Positions 34,001 through 43,278 of a stretch of 46,873 nt of DNA are shown here, piece after piece. The notes under the pieces are model-generated. The model saw only the letters and a program-made list of their open reading frames with translations, did no database searches and was not told where the DNA came from. A program made the position numbers and the translations under genes. Origin of the DNA: JACQFK01 sp964619955 (GTDB lineage: Bacteria; Planctomycetota; MHYJ01; JACPRB01); assembly GCA_964619955.1 (NCBI GenBank), contig CAZUJF010000041.1, forward strand, positions 1-46,873. The letters are read 5' to 3'. Numbering within the stretch: position 1 is the stretch's first letter; every line of letters starts with the position of its first letter.

Positions 34001-34818
34001 GCGTCCGCGAGCCACGCTTTGACGGCGCCGCTCTCCGCGGGGATGAGTGTCGCGCGGCACCAATCCACCAGGAGCAGCTCGTGCTCGAGCATCAGCGAGG
34101 CCAGCGCCGGCGCATCCCCCGCCGCGCCGCGGACCGGCCGCAACCCCAGTTCGCGGAGCTCCTCCCCCTGCGTGCGGCCGTAGAGCGTCAGCAGCGCGCC
34201 CGTCTCCAGCGCAAAGCCCTCCTCCACCGGACCCTCCTCGCCCTTGATGCGCAGGCCGTCATAGCGGCGGACATCCGTCCGGAAGCGGCGCCAGAGGTCC
34301 GAGGCGGGGATCCGGCGCGACCCGAGCGGCCGCAGGGGCTCCTTGCGCAGAAACATGCGGCTCCAACCCCATTCGATCCGCGCCTCGGCCCTCACGCGGC
34401 GCACCTCCGCGAGTCCCGCAGCGACGACGTCCGCCTGCTCGCGCGACACGAACTCCACCTGGCGCCATTCGTCGCCGGGCAGCGTGAGAACGTCCCTCCC
34501 CGTCCCCCGGGACGGACCCGTGGGCGGCAGACGGTCGCTGATCGTGGGCAGGCTGAACACGATGCGGTTGAGGGGGGCGAAAATCCGCCGCCGCACCCAG
34601 AGCTTGAGGCGGCCGCTCTTGCGGAACTCGACGGCGTCCGCGGGAACGGCCTTGACCACGTCGTGCTCCACGCCCTGGATCTGCACCGAGGTCGGCGCCG
34701 AGAACGTCTCGGGAAGGTCCGCGGGCAGCGAATCGGATTTGTAGAGCGGCTTGCCCGAGTCCGCATCCACGAACTCCAGCGCGATGGCGGAGGAGCGGCG
34801 GCGGCTGAAGAGTCCCAT
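33997..34818 (-). CDS. Conserved-looking hypothetical protein coupled to Nudix gene
   Basis: I do not recognise this 273-residue protein. It starts MGLFSRRRSSAIALEFVDA at 34818 (an ATG seven codons earlier is possible) and has no signal peptide or membrane segment. It is rich in Arg and Trp, with segments such as KLWVRRRIFAPLNRIVF and EWGWSRMFLRKEPLRPL. Codon use matches its neighbours and the frame is uninterrupted. The overlap with the Nudix gene downstream suggests that the two proteins work together. The C terminus contains LASLMLEHELLLVDW. Confidence 0.65.
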   Translation of the reverse strand: MGLFSRRRSSAIALEFVDADSGKPLYKSDSLPADLPETFSAPTSVQIQGVEHDVVKAVPADAVEFRKSGRLKLWVRRRIFAPLNRIVFSLPTISDRLPPTGPSRGTGRDVLTLPGDEWRQVEFVSREQADVVAAGLAEVRRVRAEARIEWGWSRMFLRKEPLRPLGSRRIPASDLWRRFRTDVRRYDGLRIKGEEGPVEEGFALETGALLTLYGRTQGEELRELGLRPVRGAAGDAPALASLMLEHELLLVDWCRATLIPAESGAVKAWLADA

Positions 34819-34852
34819 GCTGCTCAAAGCATAACGCATCCCGCGCGGGGAA

Positions 34853-36214
34853 TCAGGCGGGATCGTCGAGCAGCCGGTGGCCGAGTCCCGGCCCGGAAAG
34901 GCCGCTCGTGTCGATGTGGCCGCCCCGGATCGAGAAGACCTCGGGGTGGATACGGGCCCAGGCCTCGTTCGCCAAGGGGCAGTACTGGCGCGCGTTCCCC
35001 TCGATCGCCGTGACGGGTCCTATGTGCGCCGCGAGCCCCGCCGACTGCAGGAAGGACTGGCCGGGACAGGTGAGGTCCTGGACGCAGAGGAACATCCCGA
35101 ATTTCTGCGCGGCGGCGGCCATGAGCAGCGATTGCGACTGCCCCTTGCAACTCTTGAGCGCGACGCCCGAATACCCCTGCTCGCGCGCCAGCAGCAGGCT
35201 TTCGTAGTCGACGAGCGATTCGTCGATGACCACCGGCTTGATCTTCGCGGCGGCGTGCATGCGGTTCTCGGGATGCGCCTTGAGGTCGCGCTTCGTGGGC
35301 TGCTCGACGTAGGCGACCCGGTCGAACGCGGCGGCGCTGCCCTCCTTCACGCGACGCAGCACCTCGAGCAGGTACTCCACGTTCGGGCACTGCTCGTTGA
35401 AGTCGAGCGAGTAGGTGTAGGCGCGACCCGGCGCGGCCTCGAGCGCCGCCCGATCCACGGAGAGAATGCGGCTGATGTCCCATCCCGTGTCGTTGCCGTT
35501 GAGTTTGACCTTGAGATGGGTCAGTTCGTCTTTGCGGATCCATTCGATGAGCGTGTTGGGCAGGCCGTCGGCGAGGCGCTCCTGCACGTCACCGTCGACG
35601 AGCGCATCCAGGGCGCCGACGAGATGGTACTGCGGCAGCCGCGCCTTCGGTTTCTCGAGGCAGTAATCCGCAAGGCTTTCCCCCGCGAACTGGTCGTCGA
35701 GGAAATAAGAGAGGTCCTCCATCCAGACGGGGCCGTAGCACTGATAGACGTGGCGGTTGTGGAGCTTGCCGAAGGCGTCGTGCAGGGCGGCGTCGAAGGG
35801 GCTCGCGCAGACCAGCGCGGCGAGCGGCGGCATCGGGTCGGCGAGGGAGAGGTCCCGGGACAGCTCCTCCGCCAGCCGGATCCAGCGGGTCTCCCAGCGA
35901 TGGCTCAGCTCCACCGGATGGCCGGGTTCGTTCATGGACCCCAGCGCGGCCTGGATGCGGTCCACGAGCAGTTCCATGGCGCCGGCCGTCTCGGCGGCCG
36001 GGACCTTCTTCGAGGGGAAGGACCAGACGTTGCCGAGCGGCATGGAGCCGGAGCCCCAGGCTTCGCGCCGCCCGGGGCCCTCGATGCGGAGCCGGACGGT
36101 GACGACGGTGGCATGGGTGGTGGGCACGCCGCCGAACTTGAGCGGCGTGCGGTACGCGACGCGATCCTTGCGGACCTCGACCTCGCGGACGCGGACGTCG
36201 CTGGCTCTGGCCAT
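34853..36214 (-). CDS. Enolase-superfamily enzyme with KxK/Lys active site, function unknown
   Basis: The 453-residue product keeps an N-terminal capping domain and a barrel with the lysine pair in THLKVKLNGND. Acidic ligands occur in YSLDFNEQC, VAYVEQPTKRD and VVIDESLVDY, and a Lys in VALKSCKGQS. This is the muconate-lactonizing subgroup pattern, and the IDES...K-x-CKG block is shared with the gene at 20950 but not with the galactonate-dehydratase-like gene at 37569. Insertions near residue 170 (HNRHVYQCYGPVWMEDLSYFL) distinguish it from standard epimerases. The start at 36214 gives MARASDVRVREVEV. Confidence 0.8.
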   Translation of the reverse strand: MARASDVRVREVEVRKDRVAYRTPLKFGGVPTTHATVVTVRLRIEGPGRREAWGSGSMPLGNVWSFPSKKVPAAETAGAMELLVDRIQAALGSMNEPGHPVELSHRWETRWIRLAEELSRDLSLADPMPPLAALVCASPFDAALHDAFGKLHNRHVYQCYGPVWMEDLSYFLDDQFAGESLADYCLEKPKARLPQYHLVGALDALVDGDVQERLADGLPNTLIEWIRKDELTHLKVKLNGNDTGWDISRILSVDRAALEAAPGRAYTYSLDFNEQCPNVEYLLEVLRRVKEGSAAAFDRVAYVEQPTKRDLKAHPENRMHAAAKIKPVVIDESLVDYESLLLAREQGYSGVALKSCKGQSQSLLMAAAAQKFGMFLCVQDLTCPGQSFLQSAGLAAHIGPVTAIEGNARQYCPLANEAWARIHPEVFSIRGGHIDTSGLSGPGLGHRLLDDPA

Positions 36215-36282
36215 GGCGGCTGATTGTAGCGGCGGAGGGAACAATAGACTATAGAACCGGCCCTGTGGTAGAACGGGCTCCC

Positions 36283-37572
36283 ATGAGCGAGACCCCGATC
36301 GAGGACAAGAAGGGCCGCGGCATGGCGCTGCTGGCCGCGTTCCTGGGCTGGATGTTCGACGGCCTGGAGATCGGGCTCTTCCCCCTGGCGGGCCGGCCCG
36401 CGCTGAAGGAACTGCTCGGGCACGACAACATCGGACCCTGGTTCGGCGCCATCATCGCCTGTTTCCTCCTCGGAGCCGCCGCGGGCGGCGTCCTTTTCGG
36501 CTGGCTCGGCGACCGCATCGGCCGCGTCAAGGCGATGGTCTGGAGCGTGCTCTTCTACTCGCTCTTCTCGGGCGCCTGCGCGTTCGTTCCCAACGTCTAC
36601 TGGCTCGCCGTCCTGCGTTTCATGGCCTCGCTCGGCATGGGCGGCGAATGGGCGCTCGGCGTGGCGCTCGTCATGGAAATCTGGCCGGCGAAATCGCGCC
36701 CGCTGCTTTCGGGCCTCATCGGCGCCGCCGCCAACGCCGGGTTCTTCCTTGTCGGCCTCATCTCGCTGGGCCTGGACAAGTTCCACGCCTTCCACGGCTT
36801 CCTCGCCTCCTTCCTGCCGAAGGACTGGGCCGAGGCGCTGATGCGCAACGGACAGTGGCGCATGCTCTTCATCGCAGGGGCGATCCCGGCCCTGCTCACG
36901 TTCGTCATCCGGGTCTTCGTCCCCGAATCCGAGAAGTGGAAACAAGCCTCGTCGAGCGGCCCCAAGCCGAAGGTGTCCGACATCTTCGCGCCGGGCCTCG
37001 CCCGGCTGACGATCCTGGGCGCCTGCCTCGCCGGCGTCGCCCTGCTCGGCACCTGGGCCTCCGTGCAGTGGATCCCGCCCTGGGCGGGCAAGATGACCGG
37101 AGACCCCCGGAAGGTGGCCTGGACGCAGATGTTCATGGCCGTGGGGGCCTGCACGTTCACGATCGTGGTCGCGCTGCTGGCGGAGAAATTCAACCGGCGG
37201 AACGCCTACATCGGTCTCTGCGCCGCCTCGTTGCTCATCTGCGAGGCCCTCTTTCTCCTCAAACCCGAATTCGGCTTCACGTTCCTCCTGCTGGCCACGC
37301 TGGCCAACGGCATCACCGGGGGCTTCTACGGCTGGCTGCCGCTGTATCTGCCGGAACTCTTCCCCACCCGCATCCGGGCGACGGGCAGCGGCTTCTGCTT
37401 CAACATCGGCCGCGTCATCGCCTCGGCGGGCGCCATCTGGGGCGGCACGCTCCTGCAGCAGTTCGGCGGCGACTTCCCGAAGATGTGCGCCGTCACCAGC
37501 CTGATCTACGTCTTCGGCTTCGTCGCCATCGCCTTCTGTCCCGAAACGAAGGGCAAGCCGCTCCCGGAATGA
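36283..37572 (+). CDS. MFS transporter, aromatic-acid/sugar-acid (AAHS-like) type
   Basis: About 429 residues with around 12 membrane helices. The first helix carries the FDGLEIGLFPL motif seen in AAHS and related acid:proton symporters. The loop motif GWLGDRIGRVKAM between helices 2 and 3 and GGEWALGVALVMEIWPAK in helix 4-5 are standard for the superfamily. A proton-coupled carboxylate importer is likely. The stop overlaps the start of the downstream dehydratase-like enzyme (ATGA), which suggests it imports that enzyme's substrate. Confidence 0.9.
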   Translation: MSETPIEDKKGRGMALLAAFLGWMFDGLEIGLFPLAGRPALKELLGHDNIGPWFGAIIACFLLGAAAGGVLFGWLGDRIGRVKAMVWSVLFYSLFSGACAFVPNVYWLAVLRFMASLGMGGEWALGVALVMEIWPAKSRPLLSGLIGAAANAGFFLVGLISLGLDKFHAFHGFLASFLPKDWAEALMRNGQWRMLFIAGAIPALLTFVIRVFVPESEKWKQASSSGPKPKVSDIFAPGLARLTILGACLAGVALLGTWASVQWIPPWAGKMTGDPRKVAWTQMFMAVGACTFTIVVALLAEKFNRRNAYIGLCAASLLICEALFLLKPEFGFTFLLLATLANGITGGFYGWLPLYLPELFPTRIRATGSGFCFNIGRVIASAGAIWGGTLLQQFGGDFPKMCAVTSLIYVFGFVAIAFCPETKGKPLPE

Positions 37573-38711
37573 AGATCACCAAGATCGAGACGATCTGCTT
37601 CTCGCGCGGGACGAAGGCCCATGCGGGAACGCTCAGCTGGCTTTGGGTGCGGCTGCACACCGACGAGGGCCCCGTCGGGCTCGGCGAGACCTACCCCGCC
37701 GCGGAAGCTTCCGAGGCGATCATCCGGAACGCGCTGGCCCCCGTCCTGCTGGGGCGCGATCCCGGCGACATCGACCGTCTCTGGGCGGATATGTTCCTCG
37801 CCGTCAGCTACGCGGGCTGGGCGGGCGCCGAGATGCGGGCGATCAGCGCCGTCGACCTGGCCCTCTGGGATCTGCTCGGGAAGAAGACGGGGCTGCCCGT
37901 CTACAAGCTGCTCGGCGGTCGCTCGCGGGACGCGATTCGCCCCTACAACACCTGCTACGACCTCAAGTTCGACTTCCACAAGGACCCCGACCTGCTCGCG
38001 AAGGATCTGCTGGACATGGGGATCCGAGCGATGAAGATCTGGCCCTTCGACCGGATCGCGCTGCAGAACGGCGGGCAGTTCCTGCGTCCCGAGGAGCTCG
38101 CGGCGGGGCTCGTCCCCGTGCGGCGCATCCGGGAGGCCGTCGGCGACTCGATGGACGTCGCGATCGAACTGCACGGCTACTGGAACCTGCCCTCGGCCGC
38201 GAAGATCGCGAAGGCGCTTGAGCCCTACAACATCCTGTGGCTCGAAGAAGCGCTGCCCCAGGACAACCTGGCGTCGTACGAGACGCTCTCGCACGAGACC
38301 TCGATCCCGCTGATCCTCTCCGAGCGGCTGATGACGCGCTGGCAGTTCCGCGAGGTGCTGGAGAAGCGGATCGCGAAGTTCGTGAACCCCGATCTCTGCT
38401 GGTGCGGCGGACTCACGGAGGCGAAGAAGATCGCGACGATGGCGGAGACGTACTACATCCCCGTGGCGCCGCACAACTGCGGCGGTCCGGTGCTGCATTT
38501 CGCGTCGATGCACCTGGCGGCGAACCTGGTGAACCTGCAGATCCTGGAGACGGTGCGCACGCACTACCTGCGGGACTGGCAGGGCCTGGTGACGGACGTG
38601 GGCGCGATCCAGAACGGCGCGTTCTTCCCGCCGGAGCGTCCGGGCCTGGGGGTCGAGCTCGACCCCTCTATCTGGAGGCACCCGGAGGCGCGGGTTCAGA
38701 TTCGGGAGTAG
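37569..38711 (+). CDS. Galactonate-dehydratase-like enolase-superfamily enzyme (sugar-acid dehydratase)
   Basis: The 380-residue enzyme has the barrel residues of the galactonate/mandelate-racemase branch: K in AMKIWPFD, a metal-binding E with a catalytic H in AIELHGYWN, E in WLEEALPQ and E in LSERL. The opposing base H is in VAPHNCGGP. Such enzymes remove water from aldonic acids to give 2-keto-3-deoxy acids. It is coupled to the MFS importer upstream, and a second sugar-acid MFS gene converges from the other strand, making a sugar-acid use module. Exact sugar specificity is not determined. Confidence 0.88.
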   Translation: MKITKIETICFSRGTKAHAGTLSWLWVRLHTDEGPVGLGETYPAAEASEAIIRNALAPVLLGRDPGDIDRLWADMFLAVSYAGWAGAEMRAISAVDLALWDLLGKKTGLPVYKLLGGRSRDAIRPYNTCYDLKFDFHKDPDLLAKDLLDMGIRAMKIWPFDRIALQNGGQFLRPEELAAGLVPVRRIREAVGDSMDVAIELHGYWNLPSAAKIAKALEPYNILWLEEALPQDNLASYETLSHETSIPLILSERLMTRWQFREVLEKRIAKFVNPDLCWCGGLTEAKKIATMAETYYIPVAPHNCGGPVLHFASMHLAANLVNLQILETVRTHYLRDWQGLVTDVGAIQNGAFFPPERPGLGVELDPSIWRHPEARVQIRE

Positions 38712-39987
38712 GATCCGCCTTCGGCACCTTCAGCAGCAGCGTCATCACGCCGCAGAAGAAGACGAGCCCGGCGAGGATGCGCAGTCCGGTTCCGTACCCC
38801 GAGGGATCCTCGAATTTCCCCAGGATTACGGGCCCCGCCTGGCCGCCGAGATTGCCGATCGAGTTGATCATCGCGATGCCGCCCGCCGCGGCCGTGCCCG
38901 TGAGGAAGGCCGTCGGCAGACCCCAGAAGGGCCCGATCACGCACCAGCGCCCGATCACGCAGAGCGTCATCGCGGTCAGCACCAGCATCCCGCTCCCGCC
39001 GTAGGAGAGCAGCAGCAGGCCGCCGCAGAAAACCCACGCGGCCAGGGCGACGTGCCAGCGGTTCTCCTTCTTCCGGTCGGAACTCCGCCCGTACCAGATC
39101 ATGACCGGGATGGTGATGAGCGCGGGGATCGCGGTCAGGTACCCCAGTTCCTGCTTGGTGTACGAAGGAAAGGCGTTCTTCAGGATCTGGGGCTGGAAGA
39201 AGTCGAAGCCGTAGCCGCCGACGACGTTCAGGAAGTAGATCAGGCTCAGCAGCAGGACCTTCGGATTGGTGAGGGCCTGCATCAGGGTGAAGTGTTGTTT
39301 CTTCTCCTGCTGGGCGCGCTCCTCCTCCAGCCGCGACGTCAGCCAAGCCAGTTCGGCGGGCTCCAGCCATCGGGCCGTCTTGGGGCCGTTGGGCAGATAC
39401 CAGAGCACGATGAAGCCCAGCAGGATGGACGGAATGCCCTCGGCCAGGAAGAGCCACTTCCAGTCCGGGAGTCCGAACTGGGGATGCTCCATCAGCCAGC
39501 CGGAGAGCGGGCCGCCGATGATGAAGGACCCCACGGCGGCCGTCATGAAGAGCGAGACCATCCGGGAGCGGTAGGACTTCGGAAACCAGTACGTGACGTA
39601 GAGAATCATGCCCGGGAAGAACCCCGCCTCCGCGGCGCCGAGCAGGAATCTCAGTCCGTAGAAACTCCACTTCCCCACGACGAACATCATGCACGAGGAG
39701 ATGACGCCCCAGACGATCATGATGCGGGCGATCCAGACCCGGGCGCCGACGCGTTCCATGATCAGGTTCGAGGGAACCTCGAAGAGGAAATACCCGACGA
39801 AGAAGATGCCGGCGCCGGTCCCGTAGACGGTCCCGGAGAGCCCCAGGTCGTCCGCCATTTTGAGCTTGGCGAAGCCCACGTTGACGCGGTCGATGAAGGC
39901 CGCGATGTAGCAGACGCACATGAAGGGGATCAGCCGCCACATCGCCTTTGAAATCGTGCGCCGCTCCAGCTCGGAGATTTCGCTCAT
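38668..39987 (-). CDS. MFS transporter, anion:cation symporter (ACS) type
   Basis: The 439-residue protein has about 12 membrane helices. Its first helix region reads RLIPFMCVCYIAAFIDRVNVGFAKL, the typical signature of the ACS group, which imports galactonate, glucarate, tartrate and similar acids; FEVPSNLIMERVGAR is the following loop. The start at 39987 is preferred over an ATG six codons upstream. Its last 44 bases overlap the 3' end of the convergent dehydratase gene. The pairing with a sugar-acid dehydratase points to an aldonate or uronate as substrate. Confidence 0.9.
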   Translation of the reverse strand: MSEISELERRTISKAMWRLIPFMCVCYIAAFIDRVNVGFAKLKMADDLGLSGTVYGTGAGIFFVGYFLFEVPSNLIMERVGARVWIARIMIVWGVISSCMMFVVGKWSFYGLRFLLGAAEAGFFPGMILYVTYWFPKSYRSRMVSLFMTAAVGSFIIGGPLSGWLMEHPQFGLPDWKWLFLAEGIPSILLGFIVLWYLPNGPKTARWLEPAELAWLTSRLEEERAQQEKKQHFTLMQALTNPKVLLLSLIYFLNVVGGYGFDFFQPQILKNAFPSYTKQELGYLTAIPALITIPVMIWYGRSSDRKKENRWHVALAAWVFCGGLLLLSYGGSGMLVLTAMTLCVIGRWCVIGPFWGLPTAFLTGTAAAGGIAMINSIGNLGGQAGPVILGKFEDPSGYGTGLRILAGLVFFCGVMTLLLKVPKADPTPESEPAPPGASR

Positions 39988-40035
39988 AGCGCGCCAGTAG
40001 AGCATGACGCGCGCGGGGCGGTCAAAGGAATCGTC

Positions 40036-40569
40036 CTACTTCACTTTCGGCAGGATATCGGTGGCATCCGGGCCGGTCGAGACCTTGCCCTGGTCCACCG
40101 CCGCACGGGCGGCGGCGAAGGCGCGTCTCCGCGCGCGCAGGTAGAGCGCCACCAGCGCGCCCACGAGGCCGGCCGCGAGCGGGGCCACCGTGAGGACGGG
40201 CGCCTTGAACATCACGCCCATGCCCGAGACCACGAGCACCAGGACGACGCCCACGCCCCAGAGGATGAACTCGTTCTGGCGGGACTCGTCCTGCGTGGCG
40301 AACGCCGCGAGGATCCCGGGCTTCGGCGCTTCCGGCGCCGGGACCGCGGCCGCGTCCGGGACGGGGGCCGCGGGCGGCGGAACGGCCGCCGGCGGGACCG
40401 GAGCCGCGACGGGCTCCGGAGGGATCACGCCCGCGGTGAGCAGTTCGAGCTTCCCGTCCTCATGGCGCCGGATCCGCGCCCCGCAGCGGGGGCACTTGAA
40501 CTTGCGGACCGCGGCGCCGTCGTCCACGGCGCACTTCGCCTTGCAGGTGAGGCACTCGAGGTTCAACAT
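40036..40569 (-). CDS. Zinc-ribbon protein with Pro/Ala linker and two membrane helices
   Basis: This 177-residue protein has a zinc ribbon (C6, C9, C26, C29 in LECLTCK ... KFKCPRCG), a Pro/Ala-rich linker and two adjacent membrane helices at about 101-120 and 126-145. The start at 40569 places the first CxxC at residue 6. No enzymatic motif is seen. It resembles the small ribbon-plus-membrane proteins of Planctomycetota and the neighbour at 41840. The role is unknown; the ribbon may bind a cytoplasmic partner. Confidence 0.75.
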   Translation of the reverse strand: MLNLECLTCKAKCAVDDGAAVRKFKCPRCGARIRRHEDGKLELLTAGVIPPEPVAAPVPPAAVPPPAAPVPDAAAVPAPEAPKPGILAAFATQDESRQNEFILWGVGVVLVLVVSGMGVMFKAPVLTVAPLAAGLVGALVALYLRARRRAFAAARAAVDQGKVSTGPDATDILPKVK

Positions 40570-40633
40570 GTTCTTGGAACACCTTAACCGGAGCGGCGAC
40601 GCGGAGGATGCAAAATCGTAGAATGCCCGGCCG

Positions 40634-41269
40634 ATGATCGAGATCCGCTTCGACGGCCTCTGCGACCCGAATCCGGGCGGCATCGCCACCTACGGCTTCG
40701 TCATCCGCCAGGGTGGAAAGAAGATCCATGAAGGCTGGGGGCTCGCCTGCCCGCCGCGGACGGCCCAGTGCACCAACAACGTCGCCGAATACACCGGCCT
40801 CATCAAGGCGCTCGAGTACCTGGCGGAGAAGAAGACCAAGGGGCCGGTCCACGTCAAAGGCGACAGCGACCTCGTCGTCAAGCAGGTCCGCGGGGAGTAC
40901 AAGGTGAAGTCCCCGCTGCTCGCGCCGCTGCACCGCCGCGTGGGCGAGCTGATGGACTCGTTCAAGGACTTCAGCATCGACTGGATCCCGCGGGAGCAGA
41001 ACGGCGACGCCGACGCGCTCACCAACCGCGCCCTCGCGGAGTTCCGGGGCGACGCGATGCCGGCGCCGAGCTCCGACGTCATGACGGTCGAACTCGTCTT
41101 CGCCGCGCCGGCCTCCGTGGTGGCGGCCGAGCTGCGCAAGGCGGGGGTCGAGGCGCGCTGTTCCGCGCTGCCCGGGAGCGCGACGCGGGTGCAGGCCGAC
41201 CTTCCCGCGCGGGAGGCGGCGCTGGGCCCCCTGCTCGCCGCGAAACGGCGCCTGGAAGGCTCGCTCTAA
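40634..41269 (+). CDS. RNase HI-like nuclease with C-terminal extension
   Basis: The first 135 residues are a complete RNase HI fold with the four acidic residues D7 (FDGLCDPNPGG), E52 (NNVAEYTGL), D77 (KGDSDLVV) and D127 (NGDADALTN). RNase HI cuts the RNA strand of RNA-DNA hybrids; this short type, close to the RnhA/YpdQ group, may also act in other roles. A C-terminal extension of about 70 residues (VMTVELVFAAPASVVAAELRKA) looks like a small alpha/beta domain and is not usual for RnhA. It diverges from the zinc-ribbon gene 64 bases away. Confidence 0.88.
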   Translation: MIEIRFDGLCDPNPGGIATYGFVIRQGGKKIHEGWGLACPPRTAQCTNNVAEYTGLIKALEYLAEKKTKGPVHVKGDSDLVVKQVRGEYKVKSPLLAPLHRRVGELMDSFKDFSIDWIPREQNGDADALTNRALAEFRGDAMPAPSSDVMTVELVFAAPASVVAAELRKAGVEARCSALPGSATRVQADLPAREAALGPLLAAKRRLEGSL

Positions 41270-41320
41270 TCCTTGCGGATCATTGCCAAACCTCAGGCCC
41301 TGTTCTAAACTGACCCCCTC

Positions 41321-41836
41321 ATGAAACGTGTGATCGGCGCCTTGCTCATGCTCGGCGGCGCGGCGAGCCTGTACTGCTTCACCGCCCGCGTGATGTTCCA
41401 CGGACGCGGCTCCCTCGGGGGCGCCTTCACGCCCGGCCTGCCCTTCTCGCTCGTCGGGATGGATTACCCGGCGGATGCGATGCTGCTGGCGGGGGCCGCG
41501 TGGGGGCTCATCCTGGGGCTCTACAACGTCCTCACCGGCTCGGAGGAGATCGGCCGCCTGCTCCAGGGCGGGCGCATCGCCCGGCTGGGCCTGCTGAACG
41601 GTCTGCTGCTGATCTCCACGCTGGCCATCGCCTGCGTCGGGGCGCAGCACGGCAAGGACGCGGTCACGGTGGCGGTCTTCGGCATCGTGGCCGGGCTTCA
41701 GGTGGCGCTGGGCCTGCTGCTTCTGATCCTCGCCGCCTTCGAGCGGCCGAAGGGCGTCGTGTCCCTCGTCGTCGGCGGTCTCGTGTATGCCGGCGGCGTG
41801 GTCGTCGGCGTCCTGGCCTTCCTGGGGGGGGCCTAG
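41321..41836 (+). CDS. Small integral membrane protein, function unknown
   Basis: The 171-residue product has four to five hydrophobic helices (IGALLMLGGAASLYCF, MLLAGAAWGLILGLYNVL, GLLNGLLLISTLAIACV, VAGLQVALGLLLLILAAF, LVVGGLVYAGGVVVGVLAFL) joined by short loops. No family is recognised. Its stop is four bases from the next gene, a zinc-ribbon membrane protein, so the two are likely co-expressed and may form a complex. Confidence 0.75.
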   Translation: MKRVIGALLMLGGAASLYCFTARVMFHGRGSLGGAFTPGLPFSLVGMDYPADAMLLAGAAWGLILGLYNVLTGSEEIGRLLQGGRIARLGLLNGLLLISTLAIACVGAQHGKDAVTVAVFGIVAGLQVALGLLLLILAAFERPKGVVSLVVGGLVYAGGVVVGVLAFLGGA

Positions 41837-41839
41837 ACC

Positions 41840-43261
41840 ATGCCGATCCGACTCTGCCAGAAGTGCGGCCTCAAGGTGCTCATCGACGAAAGCCAGTCGG
41901 CGACCAACCCCTTCTACTGCCAGCGCTGCACGACGGCGATGAAGGGCGGCGCCGAGCGGGAGGACCTGGCCGCGTACGCGGCGGCTCCGGCGGCGGCGCC
42001 GGCCCGGGCGGCCGGACGGGCGACCCCGCTGCCCACGGCGGCCGCGGCCACGCCCTCGCCCGTGGCGTCCGGCGCGCGTCCCGCCACCATCAAGGTCCTC
42101 TGCCCCTACTGCAAAGCCTCCTTCAACGGGCGCGTGCCGCAGAAACCGGCGCGGGGATCCTGTCCCGTGTGCCAGAAAGAACTCATCCTGCTTCCGGACG
42201 GGGACATCCGTCCGTCGGCGGGCTTCGACCTGAACGCCTGGCAGTCCGGGAAATCCGCGGCGCCGGCTTCCGAGCCGACCGCTTCCCAGGAGAGCGGCAC
42301 CCAGGTGCTCATGAGGAAGTACGCGGCCGCCCCGCCGCCGCCTCCTCCTCCGCCGCCTCCCGAGCCTGCCCCGGAACCCTCGCCCAGCGCGGACACGGAT
42401 GTGCCCGACGAGTCGGCGGCGCTGCCGTCCTGGCTGGACGATTCCAGCTCCGCGAAGAAGGCGCCTGCGAAGGCGGCGCCCCAGCCGGTTCCGGAAACGG
42501 ACATCGAGATCGACATCGTGCAGCCGCCGCCCCCCGCGGCGGAGCCCGAGCCGGTGAGGCTCGAGGATCTGCCCCCGCCGCCCCCTCCGGCTCCGCGGGC
42601 GCGGCCCGCGGCGCGTCCGGCGCCCGCGGCGGCGTCCTCGCAATCCACGGCGGCGCGCCCTGCGGTGGCGGCCCCCGTGGCCGCGCCCAAACCCGAGTCC
42701 GCGAGCGGCCTGAGAAAGCCGGTGCCCTCACGCGGCACGGAGCGCACCCGGGGATCCGCGCCCGCCCCCGCCGCCGATGCTCCGGCGGCGACCGGCGCGG
42801 GGCTGTACCTGCTGGCGCTGCTGCTCGTTCTGCTTCCCGTCGGCAGCGCCGGCGGATTGCTCGGCGCGCGCGAGAAATTGACATCCCAGGAGTTCGTGAC
42901 AAACCTCGGAGCCCGCTTCTCCAAGGGGCTGAAGGCGCTGCACCAGAAGCTCTTCCCTCCCGCCGACGCCTCCGCGCCGAAGCCCGAGGAGCCCAAGCCC
43001 GCCGAAGTGAAGCCGGAGGCCCCGGCGCAGCCGACGGCGGAGGATCAGAAGCAGGACGAGGAAGCCATCAACAAGGCCTGGATGGAATTCAAGCGCGAAG
43101 ACCGGACCTTCAAGCAGAAGTCGGTGGGAGCGACGCCCGCCGAGAAGGCGGAGTACAAGACGGTCGAGGACGACCTGAAGAAGAAGCAGGCCCGGATCGA
43201 GGAGTTGAAGGCCCGCTACCAGAAGCTCTACGGCAAATCCTACGATCCCCGCGATCAATAG
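41840..43261 (+). CDS. Double zinc-ribbon, proline-rich, single-span membrane protein with coiled-coil tail
   Basis: The 473-residue protein has two zinc ribbons (C6, C9, C27, C30 and C88, C91, C108, C111), then about 200 residues of Pro/Ala-rich low complexity with runs of ten prolines. One membrane helix lies at about 322-342 (LYLLALLLVLLPVGSAGGL). A Lys/Glu-rich tail follows that should form a coiled coil (EYKTVEDDLKKKQARIEELKARYQKL). The ribbons would be cytoplasmic and the coiled coil outside. No catalytic motif is seen; a tethering or sensing role is an inference. The neighbour at 43335 is also a coiled-coil protein, but lipid-anchored. Confidence 0.75.
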   Translation: MPIRLCQKCGLKVLIDESQSATNPFYCQRCTTAMKGGAEREDLAAYAAAPAAAPARAAGRATPLPTAAAATPSPVASGARPATIKVLCPYCKASFNGRVPQKPARGSCPVCQKELILLPDGDIRPSAGFDLNAWQSGKSAAPASEPTASQESGTQVLMRKYAAAPPPPPPPPPPEPAPEPSPSADTDVPDESAALPSWLDDSSSAKKAPAKAAPQPVPETDIEIDIVQPPPPAAEPEPVRLEDLPPPPPPAPRARPAARPAPAAASSQSTAARPAVAAPVAAPKPESASGLRKPVPSRGTERTRGSAPAPAADAPAATGAGLYLLALLLVLLPVGSAGGLLGAREKLTSQEFVTNLGARFSKGLKALHQKLFPPADASAPKPEEPKPAEVKPEAPAQPTAEDQKQDEEAINKAWMEFKREDRTFKQKSVGATPAEKAEYKTVEDDLKKKQARIEELKARYQKLYGKSYDPRDQ

Positions 43262-43278
43262 GGCCTGTCAAAAGCAGA

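Noticed and set aside
42330..42360. Run of CCG/CCT triplets that could be read as a DNA repeat element.
   Set aside because: It encodes a proline run within the linker of a real gene, so it is low-complexity coding sequence.
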